A stretch of DNA of 31,094 nt, taken from positions 1 through 31,094 of the IMG/VR virus record IMGVR_UViG_3300037264_006078; one strand, 5' to 3'. Both the position numbers and the translations under genes were made by a program. How positions within the stretch are numbered: position 1 is the stretch's first letter; each line of letters opens with the position of its first letter. The notes under the pieces were generated by a model. That model had not been told where the DNA came from, did not search any database, and worked only from the letters and a program-made list of their open reading frames with translations. This stretch comes from a virus. Shown one piece after another: positions 15,363-22,802 of the stretch.

Positions 15363-16781
15363 CTAAGGCAGCGAGCCCGCCACGTGCGACGTGCGGCGGA
15401 CGTTCGTCGCGAGGACGAGGGCATCGGGGTTCTCGATGGCAGCGTCGGTCTGGTGGTAGGCCAGCATGTCGACGCGGTCGTACTCCTCGTTGAACCGGAC
15501 GAACATGCGGGTCTGGTCGAGCATGGCCCACCAGAGGTTCCGCGGATTCGTGAGGATGATGAACGTCCCCTCGCGAACCGCGCCAGCCGTGCCGCTGTCC
15601 ACGCCAGCCGCAGAGACGGTACCGGGAGTGCCGTCGCCGAACCCGAGGGTGCTCGAGGCGTCGGGGGCGACGCCGGTGGCCGTGATGGCGATGGCCGTCA
15701 CGACGCCCTTGTCGATCGTCCGGATGGTGACCAGACCCTCGCCGTTGTCGTAGGCGATGGCCCGCGTCGCCGGCACGGTCGCCCGGAAGGCCGCGTTGAT
15801 CTGGTTGACGACCTGACGAGTCTCGAGGACCTGCCCCTCGGACGTCTCCAGGTTGAGCGTGATGACCAACGCTGCGCCGCCGTTGATGGCGATCGTCAGG
15901 GTGTTGTTGAGCCCAGTGAAGAACTCGAACGGACCGTGAACGACACCTTGTAGCGAAGCCGCGGTCGACTCCGACGTGATGGGGAGCAGGAGGTCCCGCG
16001 GGATGGTGTCGTCGACGAGGAGCGGGATGCCCCAGGGGGTGGCCGAGGCGCCCGACTCGCCGATGGCTCGGTCGCCGAGGGGCGTGCCACGACCAGCCAG
16101 GTTGGTCTGCCAGTCGAGGACGGTGCCAGAACCGACGATGAAGCGGAGACCGGTGTCGCCCCGGTACTGGTCAGGCATCCGGTCGATCATGGCCGCGAAG
16201 AGGCCCGGATCGATGAAGTTGCCACCGACGTCCAGCTCGTGACCGCCATCGCCGAACGTACCACCGCGAGCGAGCTTGAACCAGCCGTCGTTCGCCACGA
16301 GGAGCTGGCCGTGGTCGTCGTTCACGGCCGGGACGAGATCCGTGTCGCCCATCATGGCCAGCAGCGCGAGGTCCCGTGCGATGCGGGCCGTGGCGCCCTG
16401 CATCACGGTCATGTCGAAGTCGCTCTGCTCGACGTTGTTCTGCATGACCTCGGTCGTGATGTCCATCTGCGACCGGGTCTTCTGCGCATCGAGATGGACG
16501 AGGTTCGACAGCGGCTTGTTGTCCTGCGCCGGGTTCGAGTTCTCGCCCACAGCCTTCGTGATGGGCCGCCCGAAGTGCAGCTTCGGGAAGTCCATCGAGC
16601 GCTGGGTCATCGTCTTGGTCGTCACGGCCCCGAAGATCGAGGCGTGGCGCTTGACGAGGAGCAGGTACTGGCGGAACTGGTCTCGGGTGAGGAGGCCCTG
16701 GCTGCCGATGAAGTCACCGGACTCCAGAGCCTTGTTGACCAGGAGCAGCTCCTGGCCCTGAAGGGTGCTGAGGTTCAACAT
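15363..16781 (-). CDS. Major capsid protein (HK97 fold) with inserted beta domain
   Basis: 472 aa from ATG 16781. An in-frame upstream start adding 45 Arg/Pro-rich residues is rejected because it overlaps the protease gene. N-terminal helix ELLLVNKALESGDF, the strand-helix region ASIFGAVTTKTMTQ...MDFPKLHFG, a helix (VEQSDFDMTVMQGATARIAR then DLALLAMMGDTD), and the C-terminal GTFIILTNPRNLWWAMLDQT, FNEEYDRVDMLAYHQTDAAI and NPDALVLATN segments fit HK97-type major capsid proteins. Residues ~275-402 are an insertion between 'DDTIPRDLLLP' and 'GTFIILTNP'. It contains TLTIAINGGAALVITL, VVNQINAAFRATVP and GLVTIRTIDKGV and resembles the insert in the sheath. This would form a surface domain on capsomers. 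Confidence 0.92.
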   Translation of the reverse strand: MLNLSTLQGQELLLVNKALESGDFIGSQGLLTRDQFRQYLLLVKRHASIFGAVTTKTMTQRSMDFPKLHFGRPITKAVGENSNPAQDNKPLSNLVHLDAQKTRSQMDITTEVMQNNVEQSDFDMTVMQGATARIARDLALLAMMGDTDLVPAVNDDHGQLLVANDGWFKLARGGTFGDGGHELDVGGNFIDPGLFAAMIDRMPDQYRGDTGLRFIVGSGTVLDWQTNLAGRGTPLGDRAIGESGASATPWGIPLLVDDTIPRDLLLPITSESTAASLQGVVHGPFEFFTGLNNTLTIAINGGAALVITLNLETSEGQVLETRQVVNQINAAFRATVPATRAIAYDNGEGLVTIRTIDKGVVTAIAITATGVAPDASSTLGFGDGTPGTVSAAGVDSGTAGAVREGTFIILTNPRNLWWAMLDQTRMFVRFNEEYDRVDMLAYHQTDAAIENPDALVLATNVRRTSHVAGSLP

Positions 16782-16794
16782 GGTGGGGTGATCT

Positions 16795-17964
16795 CTACCC
16801 GCGGGTGGGGGTCTGGAGGAGAACCCGCGCCGCGGGTCCGAAGAAACCGGAGAAGGGGTTGTCCTTGACCGGCGGCTGGGCCTGGGTGGTCTTGTCGACC
16901 GAAGCCTGCTGACCATCGACGATGCGCTGGCTCACCCCGGCGGTCTTCTCGACCGCGACGAGGCGCTTGTCGAGGGTGGCCACGGTCTCGCGCATCGCGG
17001 CGTCGTGGGTCTTCAGCATCTCCTTCACGCCCTTCCCGAAGCCCGTCATGCCCTCGGCCATCGCCGAGCAGAGGGTCTGGGCGAACTCGTCGAAGGTCGC
17101 CTTGAAGGTGGACTCGACGTTGTTGCCCGAGGTCTTCACTTCGGCGGTCTCGCCGAGGACCTTCTGGAGAGCGGTCACGATCCGCTCGACACCGCTGCGG
17201 GACTTGTCGTTCAGCACGACGCCGTCGAGCTGAGCCACGGCCTTCTCCGCCGTCGCGACCTTGGACGTGATCTCGTCCTCGCCGGGCGCCGCGAACATCG
17301 CCCCGATGGCCTTCAGAGCCTCGAGACCAGATGTCGGAGAGGGCGCAGCCACCGGGGGTACGCCCAGCAGAGATGCGACCCCGTCGGCGACCGACGGGGC
17401 CACCTGCGTCCCGACAGGCGGGACCTCGGAGTTCGCGTTGGGAGCGCCCTCGACGGCGGGGGTGTTCTTCAGCAGGTCAGCCACGGGGGAGCCTCCAGCT
17501 ACGTCGCCTACCAGGTCGGCGACCTCGATCCCCTTCGAGCTGTGATGAGCCACGAACTCCTCGGGGGTGTGTGTCTTGAACTCGGGGGGATCCGACTTCA
17601 TGTCTCGGTAGTGCGCCGCGAGGTGGTCGTAGACCCCCTTCCGGTCACCATCTGGGATGTCTACACCACCTCGTGCGCCCAGGAGTGCGGCCATCGCCGC
17701 GTAGACTCCCCTGTTCACAGTCACCAGGCTACCATCGCGGAGCCGATGGTGGGGGAGCTTGTAGGCGTCCTTAGTGGTCGGTACTTCTCCCTGAGCGGAG
17801 TCGTAGTGGGTGTGGGCAGCCTTGTAGCGCCCCCAGTCAGCGGGGTCACCGAGCACGGCATCCGATGTGGACGTGCTCCAATCCCACGCCTCCTCGACCA
17901 CATCGTAGGTCTTGTGGGGGACCACGCTCTTCTTGGTCTCGACCATCTCCGTCTTGATCTGCAT
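16795..17964 (-). CDS. Candidate internal-start scaffold product (nested in protease gene)
   Basis: In frame with the protease, Met203 at 17964 has AGAGG with a 5-nt spacer, a ribosome binding site as good as those of real starts nearby. It falls right after the protease domain and would give a 389-aa protein with the middle domain and helical scaffold part. Lambda C/Nu3 and related phages make scaffold from the same kind of nested start. The product is inferred, not shown. Confidence 0.45.
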   Translation of the reverse strand: MQIKTEMVETKKSVVPHKTYDVVEEAWDWSTSTSDAVLGDPADWGRYKAAHTHYDSAQGEVPTTKDAYKLPHHRLRDGSLVTVNRGVYAAMAALLGARGGVDIPDGDRKGVYDHLAAHYRDMKSDPPEFKTHTPEEFVAHHSSKGIEVADLVGDVAGGSPVADLLKNTPAVEGAPNANSEVPPVGTQVAPSVADGVASLLGVPPVAAPSPTSGLEALKAIGAMFAAPGEDEITSKVATAEKAVAQLDGVVLNDKSRSGVERIVTALQKVLGETAEVKTSGNNVESTFKATFDEFAQTLCSAMAEGMTGFGKGVKEMLKTHDAAMRETVATLDKRLVAVEKTAGVSQRIVDGQQASVDKTTQAQPPVKDNPFSGFFGPAARVLLQTPTRG

Positions 17965-18570
17965 CGGCACCTCTACCTGCCCCTCCACCAGAGGAGCAGG
18001 GAACGCCGAGGAGACGGCCTTGGTCAGGGCCTCCACGAAGTGTGTCCCGGGGACGGCCGCCCTGTTGGCCCGAGTGGAGGCCACGTGGTCGAGCCTGACC
18101 TTCCGCAGCACACGGACCACGTGTCCAGCTTGGGACTTCTCGAACATCACCGCGTCAGGGTCGCGCTTCGAGATCAAGACACCCACGGAGAGCTGCTTCT
18201 GACAGGTACCGCTCTGGACATCTCGGAAGAGGTCGTGCGCCTGAGGGTAGCGAGGGTCGAGCTTGGTCGTGAGAACTAGCTGCGCGATGCGCTTGCCGTC
18301 CTTCTCCGTGTAGCGGACCTCACCGCGGTGCGACTTGCCGATCCCGTAGGTAGCTTCGTGGTGGTCGAGGAAGTCGATCTCGTTCTCGGTCCACTGCTCG
18401 GCCATCGACTGGATGGCCTCCTCCGACATCCGCTCCTTGACCCGATCCTCCGTGGAATCCGACGCGATGCCTACGACGTACATGGCGCCGGAGGCATCCT
18501 TGTAGGCCGTCTCGAGGGAGATGTCGAAGGCGGCGAGGTGGTCCGGGGCCTCGGCAGTTCCCGTCGTCAT
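16795..18570 (-). CDS. Prohead protease fused to scaffold-like region
   Basis: 591 aa from ATG 18570 (GGGGAGG 9 nt upstream). Residues ~10-185 are an HK97 gp4-type (S78) prohead protease. The likely catalytic residues are His71 in FLDHHEATYG and Ser128 in CQKQLSVGVLISK, followed by the RKVRLDHVASTRANRAAVPG segment. Residues ~215-345 form a second conserved domain (AAHTHYDSAQGEVPTTKDAY, KLPHH, ARGGVDIPDGDRKGVYDHLA), often found behind such proteases. From ~345 the chain is Ala/Pro-rich, then helical (ATAEKAVAQLDGVV, MRETVATLDKRLVAVEKTAG), as expected of a scaffold. It stands between portal and capsid genes, as usual. An internal ATG at 17964 may give the scaffold alone. Confidence 0.88.
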   Translation of the reverse strand: MTTGTAEAPDHLAAFDISLETAYKDASGAMYVVGIASDSTEDRVKERMSEEAIQSMAEQWTENEIDFLDHHEATYGIGKSHRGEVRYTEKDGKRIAQLVLTTKLDPRYPQAHDLFRDVQSGTCQKQLSVGVLISKRDPDAVMFEKSQAGHVVRVLRKVRLDHVASTRANRAAVPGTHFVEALTKAVSSAFPAPLVEGQVEVPMQIKTEMVETKKSVVPHKTYDVVEEAWDWSTSTSDAVLGDPADWGRYKAAHTHYDSAQGEVPTTKDAYKLPHHRLRDGSLVTVNRGVYAAMAALLGARGGVDIPDGDRKGVYDHLAAHYRDMKSDPPEFKTHTPEEFVAHHSSKGIEVADLVGDVAGGSPVADLLKNTPAVEGAPNANSEVPPVGTQVAPSVADGVASLLGVPPVAAPSPTSGLEALKAIGAMFAAPGEDEITSKVATAEKAVAQLDGVVLNDKSRSGVERIVTALQKVLGETAEVKTSGNNVESTFKATFDEFAQTLCSAMAEGMTGFGKGVKEMLKTHDAAMRETVATLDKRLVAVEKTAGVSQRIVDGQQASVDKTTQAQPPVKDNPFSGFFGPAARVLLQTPTRG

Positions 18571-18571
18571 C

Positions 18572-20161
18572 CTAGGAGACCTCCCCACCGCGACCGTCGC
18601 GGAGCAGATAAGGCAACCTTCGCACACTAGCCCCTACATCGTCAAGCGTTACACCATCTCGTGTCCCATCACCATCCCCAGGTGCAGTAGTCCGAGATGA
18701 CGGCTTGGGGGTCGAGGAAGCGAACGAGGATCCTTGCGTGATCTCTCCTCGGAGGGCGAGGAGAGCCACGGAGATGGGGAGGTCGGCCCACTTCTCGGCG
18801 GGGGGGAAGGGCTTCAGGCCCCGCTGGGCTCGGACCTCGTTGGGAGTTAGCGCCGCAACGTTGCCTTCCCCCGCGAGGAGTTCGTCCACCTGGGCCTGCT
18901 CCATCGGGTCGATGGCGCTCGGTCTCTTGAAGCGGAAGACTACCTTCGTAGCTCCGAGAGCCCCTCGCACGATCCGGCGGTTGATGACGTGCTCCTTGAG
19001 GAGCCGGGCAGGCTCGAACTCCTGCTCGTCGGTCGTCGCCTTGGCCACCACCGCGGACGCCTTCGTGAGCTTGCCGGAGCGGAAGTAGACCTCGCTGAGG
19101 CCCAGAACCTCTCTGATCTCCTCCTCGTTGGCCCGACGGTAGTTCAGGAAGGACGCATCCTCCGTCGTGTCCACCGTGAGGGGGCGAAGCTCGAGCTTGA
19201 CGTTCGACTTCTCGTCGGTCCCCACCCCCTCCGACTCGACCTGTAGGATGAGGATACGCCCGCCCTGGTCCGGACCCTGCCCCTCCTGGAAGAGTTCCTG
19301 GAGTTCCTTCCTCGACTCCTTGGTCAGGGTCCCACCCGTGACCAGGACAGCCATGCGAGGGACGGCGTCGTGGAGCAGCAGGGACACGTTCCGGATGGCG
19401 GCGTGGTGGTTGCCAGCGATGGCGGCAGCCGCGGGCACGAACCTCGGGATGCCGTAGATCTCCGACATCGGGCTGTACAGGGGGAAGTGGAGGACCTCGG
19501 AGGCCCGGTGCTCGAGGGGGATGCCCTCCTCGGAGGTTCCCTCCTCGCTCACGAACTTCCCAGTACGCGCGTCCATGACGCGCTCGTCCCCGAGGTGCTT
19601 GAAGTACCTGCGACGAGAGTCCCGACACTGCACGAATCCACGATTGTCCTTCAGGATCCGCATCGTGATGGCCGGGATGTGAAACATCTGGTGCAGGGAC
19701 CCGTCCTGTAGACGGGTGAACTCGAGGTAACCGTTGCCGGTCGCCCCCTCGTCGATCGTCTCGCACTCCACGAGGGACTCGAACGGGCGGTCCGGGTTCA
19801 GGTTGTCGAAGAAGTTCTTGACCCTCGAGATCTCCTCCTCGACTGCCTTCTTCTCCTTGGGCGTCTTGGCCGCGTCAGGATCGGCGGGGACGATCGACCA
19901 CCCCAGCCCTACGGTGTTCCGGGCGATGGTGTTGATGCCTCGGTTGAGTCGCGTGTTGCGGGAGAGTTGTGCCGCCCACAGAGCGGGGTCCGCAGGGGGC
20001 TCCACCACGTCCCCGAAGGAGTACTCCTCCTTCTGGATCTGCTGGGAGGACCCGTCGTCGTGGGTCTTCGAGATCAGGTCCTCCCCGTCGATCTTCGACA
20101 GGATGGTCTCGAACTGCTCCATCAGCAGTCGACCAGCCAGGACCTGCCTACGACTCACCAC
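18572..20161 (-). CDS. Portal protein
   Basis: 529 aa. The segments WAAQLSRNTRLNRGINTIAR, ETIDEGATGNGYLEFTR, EVLHFPLYSPMSEIYGIPRF and NHHAAIRNVSLLLHDAVPRM, then the YRRANEEEIREVLGLSEVYF motif, are characteristic of the PBSX/lambda-type portal family. Twelve copies form the DNA entry vertex and bind terminase and connector. The C-terminal ~60 residues are Ser/Thr/Pro-rich and probably disordered. GTG GTG start with GGGAGG 9 nt upstream; the stop is 1 nt from the protease ATG. No terminase lies upstream of it here, which is unusual. Confidence 0.93.
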   Translation of the reverse strand: MVSRRQVLAGRLLMEQFETILSKIDGEDLISKTHDDGSSQQIQKEEYSFGDVVEPPADPALWAAQLSRNTRLNRGINTIARNTVGLGWSIVPADPDAAKTPKEKKAVEEEISRVKNFFDNLNPDRPFESLVECETIDEGATGNGYLEFTRLQDGSLHQMFHIPAITMRILKDNRGFVQCRDSRRRYFKHLGDERVMDARTGKFVSEEGTSEEGIPLEHRASEVLHFPLYSPMSEIYGIPRFVPAAAAIAGNHHAAIRNVSLLLHDAVPRMAVLVTGGTLTKESRKELQELFQEGQGPDQGGRILILQVESEGVGTDEKSNVKLELRPLTVDTTEDASFLNYRRANEEEIREVLGLSEVYFRSGKLTKASAVVAKATTDEQEFEPARLLKEHVINRRIVRGALGATKVVFRFKRPSAIDPMEQAQVDELLAGEGNVAALTPNEVRAQRGLKPFPPAEKWADLPISVALLALRGEITQGSSFASSTPKPSSRTTAPGDGDGTRDGVTLDDVGASVRRLPYLLRDGRGGEVS

Positions 20162-20216
20162 GTTCTAGGGCCTCCCAGGAGGAACAGACCGACCCACAGC
20201 CGACTAGGCCGGCTGA

Positions 20217-20630
20217 CTAAGCCGGCCGACCGCCTCGCGTGGCCCCATGTACGTCGGTCGGAAGTCGGGGCGGGGTGACTCGAGTGGGGATACCGGTCAT
20301 CACGCCGCCTTGGGCTTGCCCCGAGATGCGCGGGATGATCGACTGAGCCTGAGGCGAGATCGACCCGACGGCGAGGACGGTGCGGGGGACGGAGGGGCCG
20401 GGGCGGTTCGAGGTGCCGGGGACGTAGGAGGGCGGAGCCTGGTCGTGACGCGAGATGACCGCGACCCCAGGGCCCTTCGGGGTGAGGGCCAGCCCCGCGA
20501 ACCGCATGTCTCGAGGAGGACGGCCCACCCCTCCGACAGTCCCGACCACCTCGGAACCAGAGCTGGAGGTGGGTGGGGTCATCGGGTAGACGATGGCCTT
20601 GTCGGCACGACGGACGAACGAGCTGCTCAT
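20217..20630 (-). CDS. Proline-rich low-complexity protein upstream of portal
   Basis: 137 aa, ATG with AGGAG 8 nt upstream and 12 nt after the preceding stop. The composition is rich in Pro, Gly, Ser, Arg and Val (VVGTVGGVGRPPRDMRFAGL, ISPQAQSIIPRISGQAQGGV), suggesting disorder. No membrane segment or known domain. The Shine-Dalgarno and exact fit between neighbours support translation. An alternative reading frame over the same DNA is open but lacks a ribosome binding site. Function unknown. Confidence 0.62.
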   Translation of the reverse strand: MSSSFVRRADKAIVYPMTPPTSSSGSEVVGTVGGVGRPPRDMRFAGLALTPKGPGVAVISRHDQAPPSYVPGTSNRPGPSVPRTVLAVGSISPQAQSIIPRISGQAQGGVMTGIPTRVTPPRLPTDVHGATRGGRPA

Positions 20631-20641
20631 GGGAGGTTCTC

Positions 20642-21091
20642 CTAGGACGAGACCGCCTCGTCGTAGACGAGGATGGCCCGCTCATCCAGACGGACGAGCA
20701 GGGGGTTCGAGGCCAGCCGCTTCACGGCACCGGACCACGAGTAGTGCGCCCCCGAACGCCCACTCGTGAACACGAGGGACAGGTCGACGGAGTCCCCTCG
20801 AGACGAGCGCGCCAGGACGGCTGTAGGGTCGCGCTTCACGACCTCGTCACACCGAGCCAGGGCCCAGCGACTGACTGGTACTGCCTCGGCCCGACCGACA
20901 GCCACGAGCGTGTTGTCACAACCCACGCAGGAGGTGACTTGGCCGTCTAGAGGGGCCTTCACCTGTCGAAGGATGGTCTCGAGGCACTCCCCACAAGGGA
21001 TCTTGGCCGGGCGCCACCCAGGACGTCGATCGAGGGAGATGTTGTCCGGAGTCCCGGCCTGGAAGTGCTTGATGATCGTCTCGGTGTCCAC
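20642..21091 (-). CDS. Zinc-ribbon protein, unknown function
   Basis: 149 aa, GTG with GAGG 6 nt upstream. Cys33-x2-Cys36 (IPCGECLETIL) and Cys55-x2-Cys58 (SCVGCDNTL) with an 18-residue loop form a likely zinc ribbon. The remainder is alpha/beta (WALARCDEVVKRDPTAVLAR, SVDLSLVFTSGRSGAHYSWS, LLVRLDERAILVYDE). It is first in the group that runs into the portal, so it could be a packaging or regulatory factor. No family is recognised. Confidence 0.75.
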   Translation of the reverse strand: MDTETIIKHFQAGTPDNISLDRRPGWRPAKIPCGECLETILRQVKAPLDGQVTSCVGCDNTLVAVGRAEAVPVSRWALARCDEVVKRDPTAVLARSSRGDSVDLSLVFTSGRSGAHYSWSGAVKRLASNPLLVRLDERAILVYDEAVSS

Positions 21092-21168
21092 GGTCGACCT
21101 CGCGGGGAGAGAACCCTCGACCCACGAGGCTACCAGATTCTTAGGCGAAAGAGACTAGGGACATCCGG

Positions 21169-21405
21169 CTACTCCTCCTTCGAATGGATCTCTCGGGCCA
21201 GCACGACCGAGTAGCGGATCCCTCCTCCGACCGCGAGGGGGGTGATGCTGAAGATCTGCCAACCGACGTCGGGTCTAGACTGGAACTCGTCGTCCGGTCC
21301 CCCGGAGCGGTTGATGGTCGCGTAGGAGTTCAGGAGGAGAGTCACCTCCTCCTGAGAACCTGCCTCCAGCACCTTCCATTCGACGGGGGTCAACTCGTAA
21401 GCCAC
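21169..21405 (-). CDS. Small protein under a possible structured ribosome binding site
   Basis: 78 aa, GTG start. The sequence is compact (AYELTPVEWKVLEAGSQEEV, then SRPDVGWQIFSITPLAVGGG and a VVLAREI strand) and looks like a small alpha/beta protein. No family is recognised. Its AGGAG lies 11 nt before the GTG, a long spacing, but the two are bridged by a 6-bp hairpin with the AGGAG in its loop, leaving 4 nt between hairpin and start. The 77-bp gap downstream, before the 149-aa gene, shows no clear feature. Confidence 0.65.
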   Translation of the reverse strand: MAYELTPVEWKVLEAGSQEEVTLLLNSYATINRSGGPDDEFQSRPDVGWQIFSITPLAVGGGIRYSVVLAREIHSKEE

Positions 21406-21409
21406 TAAG

Positions 21410-21448
21410 GCACACTCTCCTGGTGTGCAGCCCGGACGGCTGTCACAC
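21410..21448 (-). promoter_or_regulatory. Two mutually exclusive hairpins around a Shine-Dalgarno
   Basis: On the plus strand, GTGTG (21423-21427) can pair with the CACAC of 21411-21415 (hairpin 21410-21428, loop holding the AGGAG) or with CACAC at 21444-21448. In the second case CAGCC/GGCTG (21428-21442) extends it to a 10-bp stem with one bulged base. The two structures cannot coexist, so the leader of the 78-aa gene could switch ribosome access. No ligand class is recognised. Confidence 0.4.
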
Positions 21449-21458
21449 GATCTACGAT

Positions 21459-22769
21459 CTACCCGGGTTTAGTAAAGATCACAACTCGGTTCGAGTTCGT
21501 TCCCTTCTTTCCGTTGGTCACGCCCCAACAGTTGGCGGTCTTGGTAAACGCCTGGGTGTTGATGAGGACCAGGACCGGCTCGAGCCCCGCCGCGACCCCG
21601 CAGGGCACGACGGTCTCCTCGAGCCGGACCCGGCCGCCGCGCACCTCGCCCACCTCGAAGGCGACGTGGCCACCCGGGCGCAGGACCCGCGCGACCTCGC
21701 AGAGGACGCGGGTCATGGCCGCCTGCCACGCCTCCAGGTTCGACAGGACCGTGAGCTCGATCCCGGCCGGGTCGACGCCGCAGAACCAGCAGCGCAGCCA
21801 GTTGTCGGTGGCGTAGTCCACGACGTCGAGGAACGGCGGCGAGGTGACGCACAGGGCGACGGCGCCGTCCTCGAGCGCGGGCAGGGCGGCCGAGGGGCCG
21901 GTCATGAGGACCGCCCACCGGGCCGCCCGCTCGAGCGCGCGCCGGACCGCGTCGTCGACCTGCGAGAGGAGCGAGCGGGTCTTGGTCACGATGAGCCGCG
22001 CCACGTCCCGTGGCGCGGGCGCCTGCCCCAGGCGGGCGTTGATCCGCCGCTGCGAGGTCGCCGACACGGCCTGGTTCGGCGGGAGCGTGTAGACACTGAA
22101 GAACCCAGGTGAGTGGCCGGTCAGCCGGTTCACGGCCACCATGCGGATCCAGCGGTCGACCCCGTCGAGCGCGCCCACCGCCTCGCGCGCCAGCAGGTAG
22201 GCCCGGAGCACGCACAGGCGGGCCAGCGTCTCCGGGTGGAAGAAGACGAGCAGGTCCTCCTCAGGGACGGCCGACGTCGCACCGCACCCGACGTCGGGGG
22301 CGGGGTCGGACCCGCCGAGGCCGGGGATCGCCGCCAATCGCGTCACCACGTCGCCCACGGTCGGTGGCTCGAGCCGGGGTCGCGTCAGGACGACCGAGAG
22401 CGGGTTGACGTCGCACCCGGCTGGCACCCGCCTGCACAGGGCGGCCTCGAGTGGCGTCGTCCCCCGGCCCATGAAGGGATCGAGGACGAGGTCGCCCGGC
22501 CCCGTCAGGTGCTCAATGAAGAAGCGCGGGAGCTGGGGCTTGAAGCAGGCGCGGTACGACACCTCGTGCAGCCGTTGGGCCGCCCGCTGACGCGCGGTCC
22601 AGAACTCGTTCGTGAACGTCGGCACGACCAGGTGCCGCCCACCGACGAGCACCTCAGTATCACTGCGGAGGGAAGTCAACTCACGAAGACCGGTTAGGGC
22701 AAAGGTCAGTGGGATCAACTTCCAAATCCTTCTAGGTATCGAGTCATCGGGGATGTGCTCTGCTCTCAC
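21459..22769 (-). CDS. DNA methyltransferase (TSPPF type) with foreign GC-rich core
   Basis: 436 aa. The AdoMet-binding motif DPFMGRGTT (97-105), followed by acidic GCDVNPLS, and the catalytic motif TSPPF (309-313) identify an amino-methyltransferase. SPP(Y/F) is common in N4-cytosine enzymes, so the target base could be C or A. The C-terminal KTANCWGVTNGKKGTNSNRV stretch is typical of this subfamily. It would modify phage DNA against host restriction. The start is GTG 22769, 33 nt after the clamp stop, with a weak AAGG. By hand count, sampled 60-bp rows in the core are 77-80% GC, against 48-53% near both ends, so residues ~40-403 look imported. No restriction endonuclease is adjacent. Confidence 0.88.
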   Translation of the reverse strand: MRAEHIPDDSIPRRIWKLIPLTFALTGLRELTSLRSDTEVLVGGRHLVVPTFTNEFWTARQRAAQRLHEVSYRACFKPQLPRFFIEHLTGPGDLVLDPFMGRGTTPLEAALCRRVPAGCDVNPLSVVLTRPRLEPPTVGDVVTRLAAIPGLGGSDPAPDVGCGATSAVPEEDLLVFFHPETLARLCVLRAYLLAREAVGALDGVDRWIRMVAVNRLTGHSPGFFSVYTLPPNQAVSATSQRRINARLGQAPAPRDVARLIVTKTRSLLSQVDDAVRRALERAARWAVLMTGPSAALPALEDGAVALCVTSPPFLDVVDYATDNWLRCWFCGVDPAGIELTVLSNLEAWQAAMTRVLCEVARVLRPGGHVAFEVGEVRGGRVRLEETVVPCGVAAGLEPVLVLINTQAFTKTANCWGVTNGKKGTNSNRVVIFTKPG

Positions 22770-22802
22770 ATCCCTTATAAGTCCATGTTGAAGACCTGGG
22801 GT

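Noticed and set aside
16782-16916. 45-residue N-terminal extension of the capsid protein
   Set aside because: It overlaps the protease gene and is Arg/Pro-rich; ATG 16781 gives a typical capsid N-terminus.
17005-18279. 424-codon plus-strand open frame
   Set aside because: Antisense to the protease-scaffold gene; low-complexity His/Arg/Gly-rich translation.
18852-18865. GCAACGTTGC palindrome as a fourth member of the hairpin family
   Set aside because: It lies within portal coding sequence and lacks the two central bases of the core; probably chance.
18669-19766. 365-codon minus-strand frame within the portal
   Set aside because: An alternate frame of the portal gene with Arg/Gly/Pro-rich, non-protein-like sequence.
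21092-21168. Possible promoter before the 149-aa gene (AT-richer TAAGAAT on the minus strand)
   Set aside because: No acceptable -35 at the right spacing; not convincing.
22770-22782. TTATAAG just before the TSPPF methyltransferase as a -10 box
   Set aside because: No matching -35 element and too close to the start codon for a normal leader.
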